Below are positions 45,740 through 55,557 of a DNA stretch of 64,000 nt, one piece after another; within the stretch, counting starts at the first letter, position 1; each line of letters begins with the position of its first letter. The translations under genes and the position numbers were made by a program. Below the pieces are notes generated by a model. It was not told where the DNA came from. It was given only the letters and a program-made list of their open reading frames with translations, and ran no database searches. The stretch is from Paenibacillus xylanexedens (GTDB lineage Bacteria > Bacillota > Bacilli > Paenibacillales > Paenibacillaceae): assembly GCF_007680605.1 (NCBI RefSeq), contig NZ_VEIO01000003.1, forward strand, positions 62,001 to 126,000. The letters are read 5' to 3'.

Positions 45740-47971
45740 TTACAGGGATCGGGTTGGTTTCTTCTCTTGCTTCTCGGCAATCTCCGTATACTTGCCTGGC
45801 CAGAAAGCCCATTTGCCCAGCAACGCTGTAATCGCTGGCACCATGAACGGACGAACCAGGAACGTATCGAGCATAACACCTACCGCGGTAATAATCCCGA
45901 ACTGCACCAGCACCTGAATCGGCAAGGTTGCCAGAACGGCGAACGTACCCGCCAGAATCAGACCTGCAGAGGTAATGACCGATCCTGTCTCACCTACGCC
46001 TTCCTTGATCGCCTGACGAAGTGGCATCGTTTTGCGTTTCTGCCAGATGCTTGAGATCATGAAGATGTTATAATCCTCGCCGAGTGCTACGAGGAAGACA
46101 AAGGAGTACAGCGGGATGGCTCCCTGAATCGCTTCTGCTCCAAGTCCATAGTGGATAATGATCCAGCCTAGGCCCAGTGCGGAGAAATACGACAGGACTA
46201 CAGTGACAATCAAGTATGCCGTCGCAACGATCGAGCGCAGATAGAGCAGCAGTAGCAGTGTAATCATACCGATGACGACCGGAATAATAATCTTTGCATC
46301 CCGCTCTCCAGCGACTTCGATATCATATTGTTCGGCAGTCTGCCCATCAATCCACACTTGTTGATCCACATTGGTAACTCCGGCGTCTTTCAATGCCGCT
46401 TCCGCCGTAGCCCGCAAGTCAGGAATATGCTGCATCGCTTCGATTGAGTAAGGATTGAGATTGAACTCTACGTTATACGCCGTAATGTTGGCATTCTCCG
46501 CGCCTTGCTGCGGGTCACCCACCTTGCTGATATAATCCAGTGATTCGAGACGTGTTTTCAGATCTGTCTCTTTGCCCCCGGCATCCACGATCACTTTAAC
46601 TGGAGCGAGCTCACCTTGCGAAAATTGCTCCCCAATGACCTTGAAGCCTTCACGGGAAGGTACATTTTCCGGGAAGGAGGATAACAAGTCGTACGTAAAT
46701 TTCACTTGTGTTGAAAAAGCAGCCAGTCCACCGAGCAGCACTACCGTAATCGCCAGAACCGTCCAAGGTTTAGTCGTTACGATGCGTCCGATCCAGCTTT
46801 CACGGACTTTACGCGGAGCCGGAGCCGGTTTGCCTTTTTTCTTCGCCCGCTCCACTTCCATCTCGTGAGTACGTGGAACGAACGGATAGAACGATCCCCG
46901 TCCGAAGATGGCCAGCAGCGCCGGAACCAGTGTCAGGCTTGCAATAAACATGATGAAGATGGACAGACTGAAAGGTACGGCAAAACGATGATATGCACCG
47001 TATTCAGCTAACAGCAATACGAGTAGAGCTGCGACAACCGTAAATCCACTCATCGCAATCGCGCCAGATGAACCGGTGATGGCTTGGAAGATCGCTTTCT
47101 TTTTATCCGGCTCATGATAGAGAATTTGACGGTATCTGGAGATCATAAACAGACAGTAGTCCGTACCTGCTCCGAAGAGTAATACAGTCATGATGGAGAT
47201 CGACTGGGCGTCAACTGTAATCCAGCCCTGATCCGCCATAAATCCGAGAATCGGACTGGTGACCATATAAGCGAAACCTACGGCAATAATCGGAATGATC
47301 GCTAGCACCGGTGAACGGTAGATCAGCAAGAGCAACACGAGTACAAGCACGACAGTTGCGATGAGCAGAGACACATCGGCGGATGAGAACAATCCGCTTG
47401 CATCAATCGATATGCCCACTGGTCCGGTTACGCGTGCAATTAACTTGCCTTCAGTATCTATTGCCGTATCAAATGGATTCATGCCGAAGATGGCTTTTGT
47501 TTTCTCCTCTAACCCTTCTACACCTGCCTTCAGTTGCTCTGAGTCGGCATCTTTGTTGAAAAACAGCGGCATGACGATGGTGCTTCCGTCTTCCGAGAGC
47601 TGACCTTTAATCGCCTGCGGTGGCAGCTGATACAGTGGCACAACGGACTGTTGCTGCTCCACTGGGTCTTGATCCAATCGCTCGGTTAACGCCTGAATCT
47701 GCTGGATTTGATCCTCTGTGAGTCCAGCAGAGTTACGCCAGACAATCAGCGCGGGTAAGCCCTCGCCGCCAGGGAATTCCTTTTTCGCCAAGGCAGCGGC
47801 CTGTACGGAAGGTTTTGAATCACTTAAATCTTGTGCGTTGTTGGTCTCACGTTGATTTACTGCCGGCCACACCAGACCAAGTACAACCGCAATGATAATC
47901 CATACGAGCAGTGTCACCCATTTACTTCGTTTGCCCGCTACGAAGCGGCCATAACCTGAACCTTCCTGCAT
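45740..47971 (-). CDS. MMPL/RND family membrane transporter
   Basis: A 743-residue transporter of the MMPL (RND) superfamily with two repeated halves of one plus five membrane helices (first about 20-40 and 185-380; second about 400 and 560-730). Motifs seen: GAGTDYCLFMISRYR in the first half and the matching ALGEDYNIFMISSIW in the second, with the Asp-Tyr proton-relay pair. Two extracellular domains (about 45-180 and 425-560) lie between. Bacillus relatives export lipids or surfactin-like lipopeptides; the substrate here is unknown. Divergent from a TetR gene with paired inverted repeats between, so it is probably the target of that repressor. Confidence 0.88.
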   Translation of the reverse strand: MQEGSGYGRFVAGKRSKWVTLLVWIIIAVVLGLVWPAVNQRETNNAQDLSDSKPSVQAAALAKKEFPGGEGLPALIVWRNSAGLTEDQIQQIQALTERLDQDPVEQQQSVVPLYQLPPQAIKGQLSEDGSTIVMPLFFNKDADSEQLKAGVEGLEEKTKAIFGMNPFDTAIDTEGKLIARVTGPVGISIDASGLFSSADVSLLIATVVLVLVLLLLIYRSPVLAIIPIIAVGFAYMVTSPILGFMADQGWITVDAQSISIMTVLLFGAGTDYCLFMISRYRQILYHEPDKKKAIFQAITGSSGAIAMSGFTVVAALLVLLLAEYGAYHRFAVPFSLSIFIMFIASLTLVPALLAIFGRGSFYPFVPRTHEMEVERAKKKGKPAPAPRKVRESWIGRIVTTKPWTVLAITVVLLGGLAAFSTQVKFTYDLLSSFPENVPSREGFKVIGEQFSQGELAPVKVIVDAGGKETDLKTRLESLDYISKVGDPQQGAENANITAYNVEFNLNPYSIEAMQHIPDLRATAEAALKDAGVTNVDQQVWIDGQTAEQYDIEVAGERDAKIIIPVVIGMITLLLLLYLRSIVATAYLIVTVVLSYFSALGLGWIIIHYGLGAEAIQGAIPLYSFVFLVALGEDYNIFMISSIWQKRKTMPLRQAIKEGVGETGSVITSAGLILAGTFAVLATLPIQVLVQFGIITAVGVMLDTFLVRPFMVPAITALLGKWAFWPGKYTEIAEKQEKKPTRSL

Positions 47972-48009
47972 GGTCTAATCATCTCCCTAGTTTTGTTTTA
48001 ATCCATATA

Positions 48010-48092
48010 AGTTGAACAGAAAGATGGTTTGCACAGACACTTCGATGACAGAATAACCTGGAAAGTAGCTGTGCAAAGTAAACAGTTCAACT
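48010..48092. promoter_or_regulatory. Nested inverted repeats between MMPL and tetR (operator candidate)
   Basis: AGTTGAAC (48010-48017) mirrors GTTCAACT (48085-48092), and TTTGCACAG (48028-48036) mirrors CTGTGCAAA (48069-48077), all exactly. They lie 40-120 bases upstream of the MMPL start. Nearer tetR are CATGGT/ACCATG and a direct repeat of GTTAATTAT (48176-48184, 48197-48205). TetR binding to one of these is likely. Confidence 0.55.
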
Positions 48093-48264
48093 CATACGAG
48101 AAATCTTTTTATCAAAAACAGCTTTTAAATTAATGTCATGGTATGGAAATGAACCATGGGTCATAATATAATCGAGTTAATTATATATACCGGAAGGTTA
48201 ATTATGCAATCCCTAATTTTTTGAAAAGTCACAATACGTTATTTTATCGTAAATGAGGTCGAGT

Positions 48265-48903
48265 ATGATGAACAAAAAAACAAGAAAAGAAGCACGCCCG
48301 GCGCGTGCTCCAGGCAGACCCAAAGCAAGTACAGATCAAGCTTCCGCCTACAATAACATCCTAATGACGGCCTCACGGCTGTTTATGGAATACGGATACG
48401 AAGCCGTTTCCCTTCAGCAGATCGCTTCGTTATGTCAGGTGACCAAAGCATCGATCTATTATCATTTTTCGAGCAAACCGGAACTTTTCACCATAGCCAT
48501 TACCCGTATGATGGCGATGGGCATGCAACAGACCACACTGCGGCTTGAAGAACCCGGCACGTTGTACAAACGGCTGGTCAACGTGGCGGATGCCAAGATG
48601 CAACAGTCTCATGTGGATACGGAAACGATGATGCGTGAAGCCGAAACGTATCTGAATGCCGACCAGTTTGCTCAGATCCGGGATGCGGAAAATCGTATCT
48701 TCGAAGTTCTCGCTACACATTTCCAGCGGGAAATGGATCATGGGTATCTGAGAGAGGCCAATCCCCTGCTGCTTGCTCAGGCCTTCACGTCCCTGCTGAT
48801 GCTCGCCAATCGTGAGGAAGTGCGTCGTATGCACGATACGATTGCCGAACTAGCCGAGGAACTCGTCGGACTCTTTTTGAACGGAGCGGTTAAACATCCA
48901 TAG
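48265..48903 (+). CDS. TetR/AcrR family transcriptional repressor
   Basis: A 212-residue regulator. A basic N-terminal arm (about 1-25) precedes the TetR HTH (about 30-75): TASRLFMEYGYEAVSLQQIA, then VTKASIYYHFSSKPELF, which is highly typical. The C-terminal part is the ligand and dimer domain and is not recognisable. ATG 48265 is preferred to ATG 48253, because the latter contains the GAGGT that serves as ribosome binding site 5 bases before 48265. Divergent from the MMPL transporter, which it probably represses along with itself. Confidence 0.88.
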   Translation: MMNKKTRKEARPARAPGRPKASTDQASAYNNILMTASRLFMEYGYEAVSLQQIASLCQVTKASIYYHFSSKPELFTIAITRMMAMGMQQTTLRLEEPGTLYKRLVNVADAKMQQSHVDTETMMREAETYLNADQFAQIRDAENRIFEVLATHFQREMDHGYLREANPLLLAQAFTSLLMLANREEVRRMHDTIAELAEELVGLFLNGAVKHP

Positions 48904-49036
48904 GATGATTAGACGTGTAAACACACCTTACCCTCTACCGTTCCATGTGCGCATCTGGCATCACATGGAGAACATTTAGTAAGATTACGGTGATCGTTAA
49001 ATCGGCCAAATTGGGCTAGAACAACCTTGACGTAGA

Positions 49037-50554
49037 TCAGCAGAACGTCTCCCATACACGCGCCAGCGCAGCGATGCCTGGCTCGATGTTCTCTGCTTCA
49101 ATGCCGGCAAATCCGATGATAAACTCTCTTTTGCCGTCAGCCGGAGCACTTCCGTTTGCCCACAGATACTCCGCCGAGGCCACACGTATACCCATCCCTA
49201 ACGCCGCAGCCACCATATTCCTGGCGGCATTCGGGTTGATCAGCCTTAATACCAGATGGAATCCGGCTTGTTCGCCCTTGATCTCCATTCCGGGTTGACT
49301 CCCGAAATGCTGCTGGATGGCCTGCACAGTCAGGTCATGTTTGCGTTTATACAGGTTGCGCATTTTACGAATATGTTTACCCAGCTCTCCGTCTCGCATG
49401 AATAACTCCAATGTCCGCTGATGCAGACGTGAAGCTGACTGTTCGAACAGAACCGTTCGATAAACCTCGCCAAAATGGGGAAGGAGCGCCTTCGGCAAGA
49501 CCATATAGTGCACACAAAAGGAAGGTGCCAGCACCTGAGAGAATCCCCCCATATAGATGACAGGAGCGTTCTCCCGCAGTCCTTGCATCGAAGAAATGGG
49601 ACGGCCGGAATATCTGAATTCACCGTCATAATCATCCTCAATCAGATAGGCCCCGGAACGTTCCGCCCAGTCCAGCAAAGCGAGCCTGCGGCTGATAGGC
49701 ATCGGCATGCCCATGGGAAACTGATGCGACGGGGAAACACCAGCTAACGACACATCTGCCTGATCCAGTTCATCCAGATTTATGCCTTCGCTGTCCAGCG
49801 AGATTGGGATAATCCCGTATCCATAATTTCGAAAGGTTCCGGGTAACAGGCGATACCCGGGGTTCTCCACGGCAATGGATCGAACTCCACCTTTCCGAAG
49901 CATCGTCTGTGTAAGCAAGGACATAAGCAGATGTTGCTCTGCACCTACCACGATCTGCTCAGGCGTACAACGAACTCCTCTAAATTGTCCTAAATAGGCT
50001 GCAATCTCGTTGCGCAATCCCCACTCACCCTGCGGGTTTCCGTAAAATAATAAACCTTTGGATTCTTCACGCCACACCCGGTTCGCGTACTGCTGCCATT
50101 TCACATAAGGAAACAGGCTAAAATCATTGTGCGACATATGAAAATCATAGGTAACATTCGTCACCGGACGCAAGCTCTGTAGGTCTGGTGATACTACTGT
50201 AGAACCTGCCTGTTCCTGCCTGTTGGTTGTACGGGTATAGTTAACCTCTTTTTCATTTTCTGCCGAAGGTATATCGGACTTCCCCAATAGCATATCGTGA
50301 TAACCTTCGACCACAGCTCGAACGCGATAACCTCTACGTGGCTCGCTATATACGTATCCTTCCGCAATAAGTTGCTGGTACGCTGCTTCCACTGGTGTTG
50401 TGCTTATGCCCAGCAGTTCTGCCCATTTTCGCACAGAAGGAAGACGGCTGTGTTCCACCAATTCTCCGCTTAAAATTTCCCGTTTGATATGATCCGAAAG
50501 CTGAATATAGACGGGTGCACTGTCGTGCTCATCAAGTTTAGGTAATTGCATCAT
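49037..50554 (-). CDS. MocR/GabR-type regulator with altered PLP site
   Basis: A 505-residue fusion of a GntR winged helix (about 10-75, HIKREILSGELVEHSRLPSV) to a class I aminotransferase-like domain (about 130-500). MocR proteins bind pyridoxal phosphate by a Lys in a motif such as FSKxLxP. Here the motif reads GGFSQVLAPSF, so Gln340 replaces the Lys. Other parts of the site are kept: IEDDYDGEFRY and SPSHQFPMG. It may therefore sense PLP or another ligand without a Schiff base, or have lost sensing. It is divergent from the GNAT gene. The target is unknown. Confidence 0.88.
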   Translation of the reverse strand: MMQLPKLDEHDSAPVYIQLSDHIKREILSGELVEHSRLPSVRKWAELLGISTTPVEAAYQQLIAEGYVYSEPRRGYRVRAVVEGYHDMLLGKSDIPSAENEKEVNYTRTTNRQEQAGSTVVSPDLQSLRPVTNVTYDFHMSHNDFSLFPYVKWQQYANRVWREESKGLLFYGNPQGEWGLRNEIAAYLGQFRGVRCTPEQIVVGAEQHLLMSLLTQTMLRKGGVRSIAVENPGYRLLPGTFRNYGYGIIPISLDSEGINLDELDQADVSLAGVSPSHQFPMGMPMPISRRLALLDWAERSGAYLIEDDYDGEFRYSGRPISSMQGLRENAPVIYMGGFSQVLAPSFCVHYMVLPKALLPHFGEVYRTVLFEQSASRLHQRTLELFMRDGELGKHIRKMRNLYKRKHDLTVQAIQQHFGSQPGMEIKGEQAGFHLVLRLINPNAARNMVAAALGMGIRVASAEYLWANGSAPADGKREFIIGFAGIEAENIEPGIAALARVWETFC

Positions 50555-50743
50555 AACTGCCTCACTCCATCTGTCCTTTTCATTTTATTAAAACTGTATA
50601 TTTGGAAGTATACAGCATTGAGATATACTCATGTCAGAAGCAAGGAATTGCAAATAATATTCAGGCGAAACAACACGCTAGATGCCTCAAAAATCTCGCG
50701 CTTCACAAGTTTGCTTGAAATAGATCAGGAGGGAAACCAACCT

Positions 50744-51325
50744 ATGTCACACCTTACATCTACAAATCGTATCGCCAAACTCATGCAGACTGAACGCATT
50801 TACCTGCGCCCATTCGATATCACCGATGTGGATGCTTATTATCCAAGCCTGTTTGAGCCCGAAATGCGTAAACAAACAGGAACTCAAGCGAGCTTTATCC
50901 GTTCTCAGGTTGAAAAGTATGTAGAGAGTTTAGCTCAGGACGACTCGCGACTGAACCTGCTTATTGCATTACAAAACACCGACGAAATCATCGGGGATGT
51001 CGCTCTGATGGACATGCATGCCAAAAATCGCAGTGCACATATTCGCATCGCCATCGATCAGCCAGCTCACCAAGGCAAGGGATATGGTAGTGAAGCGCTA
51101 CTGCTTATGCTGGACTACGGCTTCGGCATTGCCAATCTACACCGGATCGAGCTGGAGGTCTTTGCTTTTAACGAACGCGCCATTCGCACGTATGAGAAGC
51201 TCGGCTTCCAGCGTGAAGGCGTGAAGCGGGACATGTTGTACTACAATCACCAGTATCATGATGCCATTCTGATGAGCATTCTTGAGCATGAGTTCCGGGA
51301 GAAACATCTGAAAATAGACAAATGA
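50744..51325 (+). CDS. GNAT family N-acetyltransferase, RimJ/RimL-like
   Basis: A 193-residue acetyltransferase that moves an acetyl group from acetyl-CoA to an amine. The N-terminus has the family RLxLRPF-type start (ERIYLRPFDITD). The acetyl-CoA loop is HQGKGYGSEALLLMLDYGF, and the end has NERAIRTYEKLGFQREG. The frame is open back to 50546, but ATG 50744, with AGGAGGG about 10 bases upstream, fits the family start. The substrate may be a small molecule or a protein N-terminus. It lies 190 bases from the divergent MocR start, which may control it. Confidence 0.85.
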   Translation: MSHLTSTNRIAKLMQTERIYLRPFDITDVDAYYPSLFEPEMRKQTGTQASFIRSQVEKYVESLAQDDSRLNLLIALQNTDEIIGDVALMDMHAKNRSAHIRIAIDQPAHQGKGYGSEALLLMLDYGFGIANLHRIELEVFAFNERAIRTYEKLGFQREGVKRDMLYYNHQYHDAILMSILEHEFREKHLKIDK

Positions 51326-51360
51326 TAGAGTTCACGCAAAAAATACAAAAACCGGGGAGG

Positions 51361-52257
51361 TTATTCCTCCGCCCCGGTCAGAAAATGCAGATGACCCGCC
51401 AGCACCGACAGCTCGGCGGGTGTCTCCATGTACAATTCGCCATCCGTATCGGCTGGCATTGGTACATCTGTTTTTATTTTCAACGTAGACGCCTTGAAGT
51501 AGGAAATACTCTCATTCCGGGGTTGCCATTCTCCCTCTGGCTTATGTGAAAGCACCTCACGCAGAAGTGGAATGCCTGTCTCATGAATAATAAGCACATC
51601 CAACTTACCATCCTGCAACGCATCCGGAGCAAACGGTAACGCATTCGTGCCCAGAAAACGTCCATTCGCCGCGTAGATCATCACCGCTTCGCCTGTTGTC
51701 CGCTCTCCATCGATCTCTAGCTCATACTGAAATGGCTCGGAACGGGTTAGCGTCTGGAGTGTGCTGATGAAATAACTGACTTTGCCGAGCGCCCCTTTTA
51801 AATTCTCGTTAATGTTCTGTGAAGCCTCACTGATGAGCCCTATTCCGAAAAAGTTCGTAAACACCCGATCATCTGCTCGTCCCACATCCACCGAGATAAC
51901 ACGACCTGCCAGCATCTCTTGTGCCGCTGTCTCTGTATCCGGTGAAATCCCAAGTGAACGTGCAAAATCATTACATGTACCGCCTGGAAGTACACCGATC
52001 TGTGGAGGATTTTGCAAGGATGCCAGCCCGTTCACACACTCATGCACCGTACCGTCGCCGCCCAGAATAAACACCACATTGAACTCTTCCCCGCGCTTCC
52101 GGCACAGCTTCTCTCCTTCACCCGGTTCATCCGTCCGAACCACGACCAATTCATGAATAGCTGGAGCAAGTACGCCTGTGACCAGACCTAATGTATTCTC
52201 CCGATTGGCTTTCCCTGCATGAAGATGATGTATTAACAAGGCTTTATTCCATTCCAT
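51361..52257 (-). CDS. Diacylglycerol/lipid kinase, DgkB/YegS family
   Basis: A 298-residue cytoplasmic lipid kinase. ATP-site motifs: VVFILGGDGTVHECVNGL (GGDGT, about residues 65-82) and LPGGTCNDFARSLG. The later VGRADDRVFTNFFGIG and DGKLDVLII also match the DAGK catalytic family. It probably phosphorylates diacylglycerol or a related lipid, recycling lipids left over from lipoteichoic acid synthesis. ATG 52257 is chosen because GGAGGAAA is 7-8 bases upstream; an upstream in-frame ATG at 52272 touches it. Convergent with the GNAT gene, 35 bases apart. Confidence 0.88.
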   Translation of the reverse strand: MEWNKALLIHHLHAGKANRENTLGLVTGVLAPAIHELVVVRTDEPGEGEKLCRKRGEEFNVVFILGGDGTVHECVNGLASLQNPPQIGVLPGGTCNDFARSLGISPDTETAAQEMLAGRVISVDVGRADDRVFTNFFGIGLISEASQNINENLKGALGKVSYFISTLQTLTRSEPFQYELEIDGERTTGEAVMIYAANGRFLGTNALPFAPDALQDGKLDVLIIHETGIPLLREVLSHKPEGEWQPRNESISYFKASTLKIKTDVPMPADTDGELYMETPAELSVLAGHLHFLTGAEE

Positions 52258-52319
52258 GCTGCTTTCCTCCATTCCAATGCTTGTTTCCCTTTACCCAAAA
52301 AGGTTGAAGTGATAAACAA

Positions 52320-52361
52320 AACCATGGCTCAGCGCATGATCGTGACATGCGAACCGTGGTT
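52320..52361. repeat. Nested hairpin in a 470-base gene-free gap
   Basis: AACCATGG (52320-52327) pairs with CCGTGGTT (52354-52361; one G-T or mismatch) and inside it CGCATG (52333-52338) pairs with CATGCG (52346-52351). The gap 52258-52729 holds no gene I can support; a small stem AGGTT/AACCT lies near 52625-52640 and a possible promoter TATATGTACACTAT just before the next gene. Confidence 0.4.
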
Positions 52362-52729
52362 GTGAAGGTGAAGCTTCATATGAAGAAGCAACAGACGGAA
52401 TATGCATCGTTTTTGTTGTTCATGCGTAATACCAGATAGCTGTACAGGACAAGCTACTTTCGTTTCATTTATGGCAACGTGAGCTGTATGTTATTATTCT
52501 ATAAAAATAAAGCTTCTGTTCTGTCTGTAACAACAAATGTATCATCATCTTTTATCATCGTTTCCCATCTCTGCTCTTATAGCCATTACCTGCTTTAACC
52601 GGATGTATGCATGAGAAAAAAGGTTCCTCCGCAACCTATGAGATATAAGCAACAACTTCGCGGGAGCAACCCATTCAATTCGCTTCAAAACGGTTATATG
52701 TACACTATACACGAATGGAGGAATTCCCT

Positions 52730-53392
52730 ATGATTCCAGCTACAATGGAGCAATTAGAGCAAGTTCGCAAGGAATGCCGTACGATGGTTCGCAAAAGAGC
52801 AACTGCTTCAGCCGGCTCCACACTCGTACCGCTTCCCGGTACAGATGTCATCGCTGATGTGGGAATGCTGATGCAGCTGTTACCTGCCATTAACAATAAA
52901 TTCGGATTATCTCAAAAACAGCTCGACGGCATGGACCCTGAGACGAAGTCCATGATTTACGGATTTGTGATGTCGATCGGGAGTAAAATCATCGGCCGTA
53001 TGGTCACGAAGGAACTGGTCGTTCAGGTGCTCAAACGGGTAGGTGTACGAGTAGCGACTAAATCGGTCGCCAAGTTTGTTCCGTTTGCGGGGCAAGGTCT
53101 CGCCGCCGCTCTCAGCTTCACTGCCATGCGGTATGTGGGCAACAAACATATCGACGACTGTTATGAAGTGGTTAAGCGTATGATTGAACAGCGCGAAGGC
53201 CTGCCTGGTGAACCGGCAACGGCATCACTGGAGGAAGCTACCCTCCATCACCTTGAGGAAAACTTGCAGGATATAGCTGAACATGAAACAAAGCAGCATG
53301 CTGATACGAAAGAGGAAGAGGAAATCATACAGAACCATCAGAGCACCAGTGAAGGTAAGAAGGGTTTCCTGTGGAGAACCAAGCTTAAATAG
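52730..53392 (+). CDS. DUF697/EcsC-like protein of unknown function
   Basis: A 220-residue protein. Residues 1-30 are a charged helix. About 30-60 read AGSTLVPLPGTDVIADVGML, a pattern found in DUF697/EcsC-type membrane-associated proteins. Two moderately hydrophobic helices follow (about 80-100 and 118-140, with FVPFAGQGLAAALSF). The C-terminal 70 residues are acidic, Glu/His-rich and probably disordered. The function is not known. ATG 52730 has GGAGGAA 7 bases upstream; ATG 52715 contains that site. Alone on the plus strand, followed by a terminator. Confidence 0.65.
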   Translation: MIPATMEQLEQVRKECRTMVRKRATASAGSTLVPLPGTDVIADVGMLMQLLPAINNKFGLSQKQLDGMDPETKSMIYGFVMSIGSKIIGRMVTKELVVQVLKRVGVRVATKSVAKFVPFAGQGLAAALSFTAMRYVGNKHIDDCYEVVKRMIEQREGLPGEPATASLEEATLHHLEENLQDIAEHETKQHADTKEEEEIIQNHQSTSEGKKGFLWRTKLK

Positions 53393-53500
53393 TACGTTAA
53401 ATTGCCTTCCATACATTGCATATCTGCAAGCGAACATGGCTGGCGGGACAAGGCACAACATCGATCCGCAGGAAAACTTTGTGGCATAGCAGTGATAACA

Positions 53501-53550
53501 CAAACGGGACGAAGCAGTGCAACGACTGCGACGTCCCGTTTGTTTGGGTT
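53501..53550 (+). terminator. Terminator after the DUF697-like gene
   Basis: CAAACGGGACG (53501-53511) pairs with CGTCCCGTTTG (53532-53542), and GCAGT pairs with ACTGC inside. A T-rich but interrupted tail follows. The rest of 53393-53667 has nothing else of note. Confidence 0.75.
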
Positions 53551-53667
53551 TATATTACACCAGAGGTGCGAAGAGCACCGTGGTGGAGGTTCTATTTTCC
53601 CAAAAAACTATGGTTCTAGACAATCCTGACGGGTCCTGACAGCCTTTTAGATATCCACTCTAGTCTG

Positions 53668-55557
53668 TTAGATCGCCTGTGGTTGTTGCTCCGTAAACTG
53701 ACTGTTGTACAAATCGGCATAGAAGCCCTGTTTCGCCATCAGTTCCTCATGATTGCCCTGCTCAATAACGTTACCATGATCCATGACCAGAATGAGATCG
53801 GCACCACGAATGGTAGACAAACGGTGAGCGATAACAAAACTTGTACGGTCTTGCATCAGCTCATTCATCGCTTTCTGGATAAAGACCTCGGTCCGTGTAT
53901 CAACGCTACTGGTTGCTTCATCCAGAATCAGGATAGACGGGTTCGCCAGAATCGCTCTCGCAATCGTCAGCAGTTGTTTCTGACCTTGAGAGATATTGGA
54001 CGCCTCTTCATTCAAAATCGTATCGTAACCGTCCGGCAGTGTGCGAATGAAATGATCGGCATGCGCAGCTACAGCGGCTTTAACCACTTCCTCTTCCGTT
54101 GCACCTTCCCGTCCATAAGCAATATTATCCCGGATTGTACCATTAAACAGCCACGTATCCTGAAGCACCATACCGAACAGACCACGCAGATTACCACGGG
54201 ACATGTCTTTAATGTTAATGCCATCAATAGTAATCCGGCCACTCTGGAGTTCATAGAACCGCATAAGCAAGTTAATCAGTGTTGTTTTCCCGGCACCTGT
54301 CGGCCCAACAATAGCTACGGTCTGACCTGGTGCCACATTAATATTCATATTGCGAATGAGCAGTTCATCTTCTTTATAACCAAAATCCACTGCCTCAAAA
54401 GCTACAGCCCCTGTCGGGTAACGCAACGTTGCAGGTTGTTTCGACTCAGGAACTTCCTCTTCCTCATCCAGCAGTTCAAACACACGCTCTGCCGAAGCAA
54501 TCGTGGATTGAATAATGTTCGAGATGTTGGCAATCTGGTTAATCGGCTGTGTGAACTGACGCGAATACTGTGTGAAGGCCAGAATGTCCCCGATGGAGAT
54601 GGAACCCCGTGTAACAAAAATCCCGCCGACCACACAGATCAGCACATATCCCAGGTTACCGACAAAGTTCATCAAGGGCATAATAATCCCGGAGATAAAC
54701 TGAGCTTTCCAACCCGATGCATATAACTCTTCATTCACTTTCTCAAACTGCTGTACGGATTGCTCTTCACGTCCAAAGGCTTTGACCACCTTGTGGCCGG
54801 TATACATTTCTTCTACGTGACCGTTCAGTTCACCAAGCGACTTCTGTTGCCCGGCAAAATGCTTTTGCGAACGGGAAGCAACCAGCATAACGACCACGAC
54901 ACTAAGCGGTAAAGTCAAAATCGTAATCAGCGTCATCCATGGACTGATCGTCAGCATCATAATGATGACACCCACAATCGTCACAACGGACGTAATGAAC
55001 TGGGCCAAACTTTGTTGCAGTGTGTTACTGATATTGTCCACGTCATTGGTTGCACGGCTAAGCGTCTCTCCATGTGTACGGGAATCGAAATATTTCAGCG
55101 GTAAACGTCCAACCTTGGCACTGATCTGCTCGCGCATATCATAGACGACCCGCTGAGCTACACCAGCCATCAGATATTGCTGTACATACGCAAAAGCGGC
55201 ACTGAGCAGATACAGTCCAAGCAACAGGTACAATACTCGCATCAAAGCTGGAAAATCAATCCCGGCTCCCTGCACACCCTGCATTATCGCAATGGCTCCA
55301 TGGGCAAGGATATCTGTACCCTCAGCCATAATCTTCGGACTAATAATGCCAAACACGGTACTTAGAATGGCAGCAATCAGCACGCCGATTAGACGAGAGC
55401 TGTGTGGCCGGAGATACTGAACCAATCGGCGCAGTGTACCTTTGAAATCCTTCGCTTTCTCGGCTGGAGGCCGCATACCCATTCCGCCGCCAGGATGACC
55501 CGGTCCGGGTCCGCGTGGAGCACTGGATGCTTTGTGCTGTGCTGTACGTTCACTCAT
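53668..55557 (-). CDS. Heterodimeric ABC multidrug exporter, catalytic subunit (BmrD-like)
   Basis: A 629-residue half-transporter: a Pro/Gly-rich N-terminal tail (about 1-35), six membrane helices (about 55-345) and an ATPase domain (about 385-620). Walker A GPTGAGKTT, signature NISQGQKQ, Walker B LILDEATSSVD with the catalytic Glu, H-loop IAHRLST. The Glu is intact, whereas the partner has Asp. Signature Ser is followed by Q instead of the usual GG. It is the third gene of marR-ABC-ABC; its ATG overlaps the preceding stop by 4 bases. The family expels drugs or lipids. Confidence 0.9.
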   Translation of the reverse strand: MSERTAQHKASSAPRGPGPGHPGGGMGMRPPAEKAKDFKGTLRRLVQYLRPHSSRLIGVLIAAILSTVFGIISPKIMAEGTDILAHGAIAIMQGVQGAGIDFPALMRVLYLLLGLYLLSAAFAYVQQYLMAGVAQRVVYDMREQISAKVGRLPLKYFDSRTHGETLSRATNDVDNISNTLQQSLAQFITSVVTIVGVIIMMLTISPWMTLITILTLPLSVVVVMLVASRSQKHFAGQQKSLGELNGHVEEMYTGHKVVKAFGREEQSVQQFEKVNEELYASGWKAQFISGIIMPLMNFVGNLGYVLICVVGGIFVTRGSISIGDILAFTQYSRQFTQPINQIANISNIIQSTIASAERVFELLDEEEEVPESKQPATLRYPTGAVAFEAVDFGYKEDELLIRNMNINVAPGQTVAIVGPTGAGKTTLINLLMRFYELQSGRITIDGINIKDMSRGNLRGLFGMVLQDTWLFNGTIRDNIAYGREGATEEEVVKAAVAAHADHFIRTLPDGYDTILNEEASNISQGQKQLLTIARAILANPSILILDEATSSVDTRTEVFIQKAMNELMQDRTSFVIAHRLSTIRGADLILVMDHGNVIEQGNHEELMAKQGFYADLYNSQFTEQQPQAI

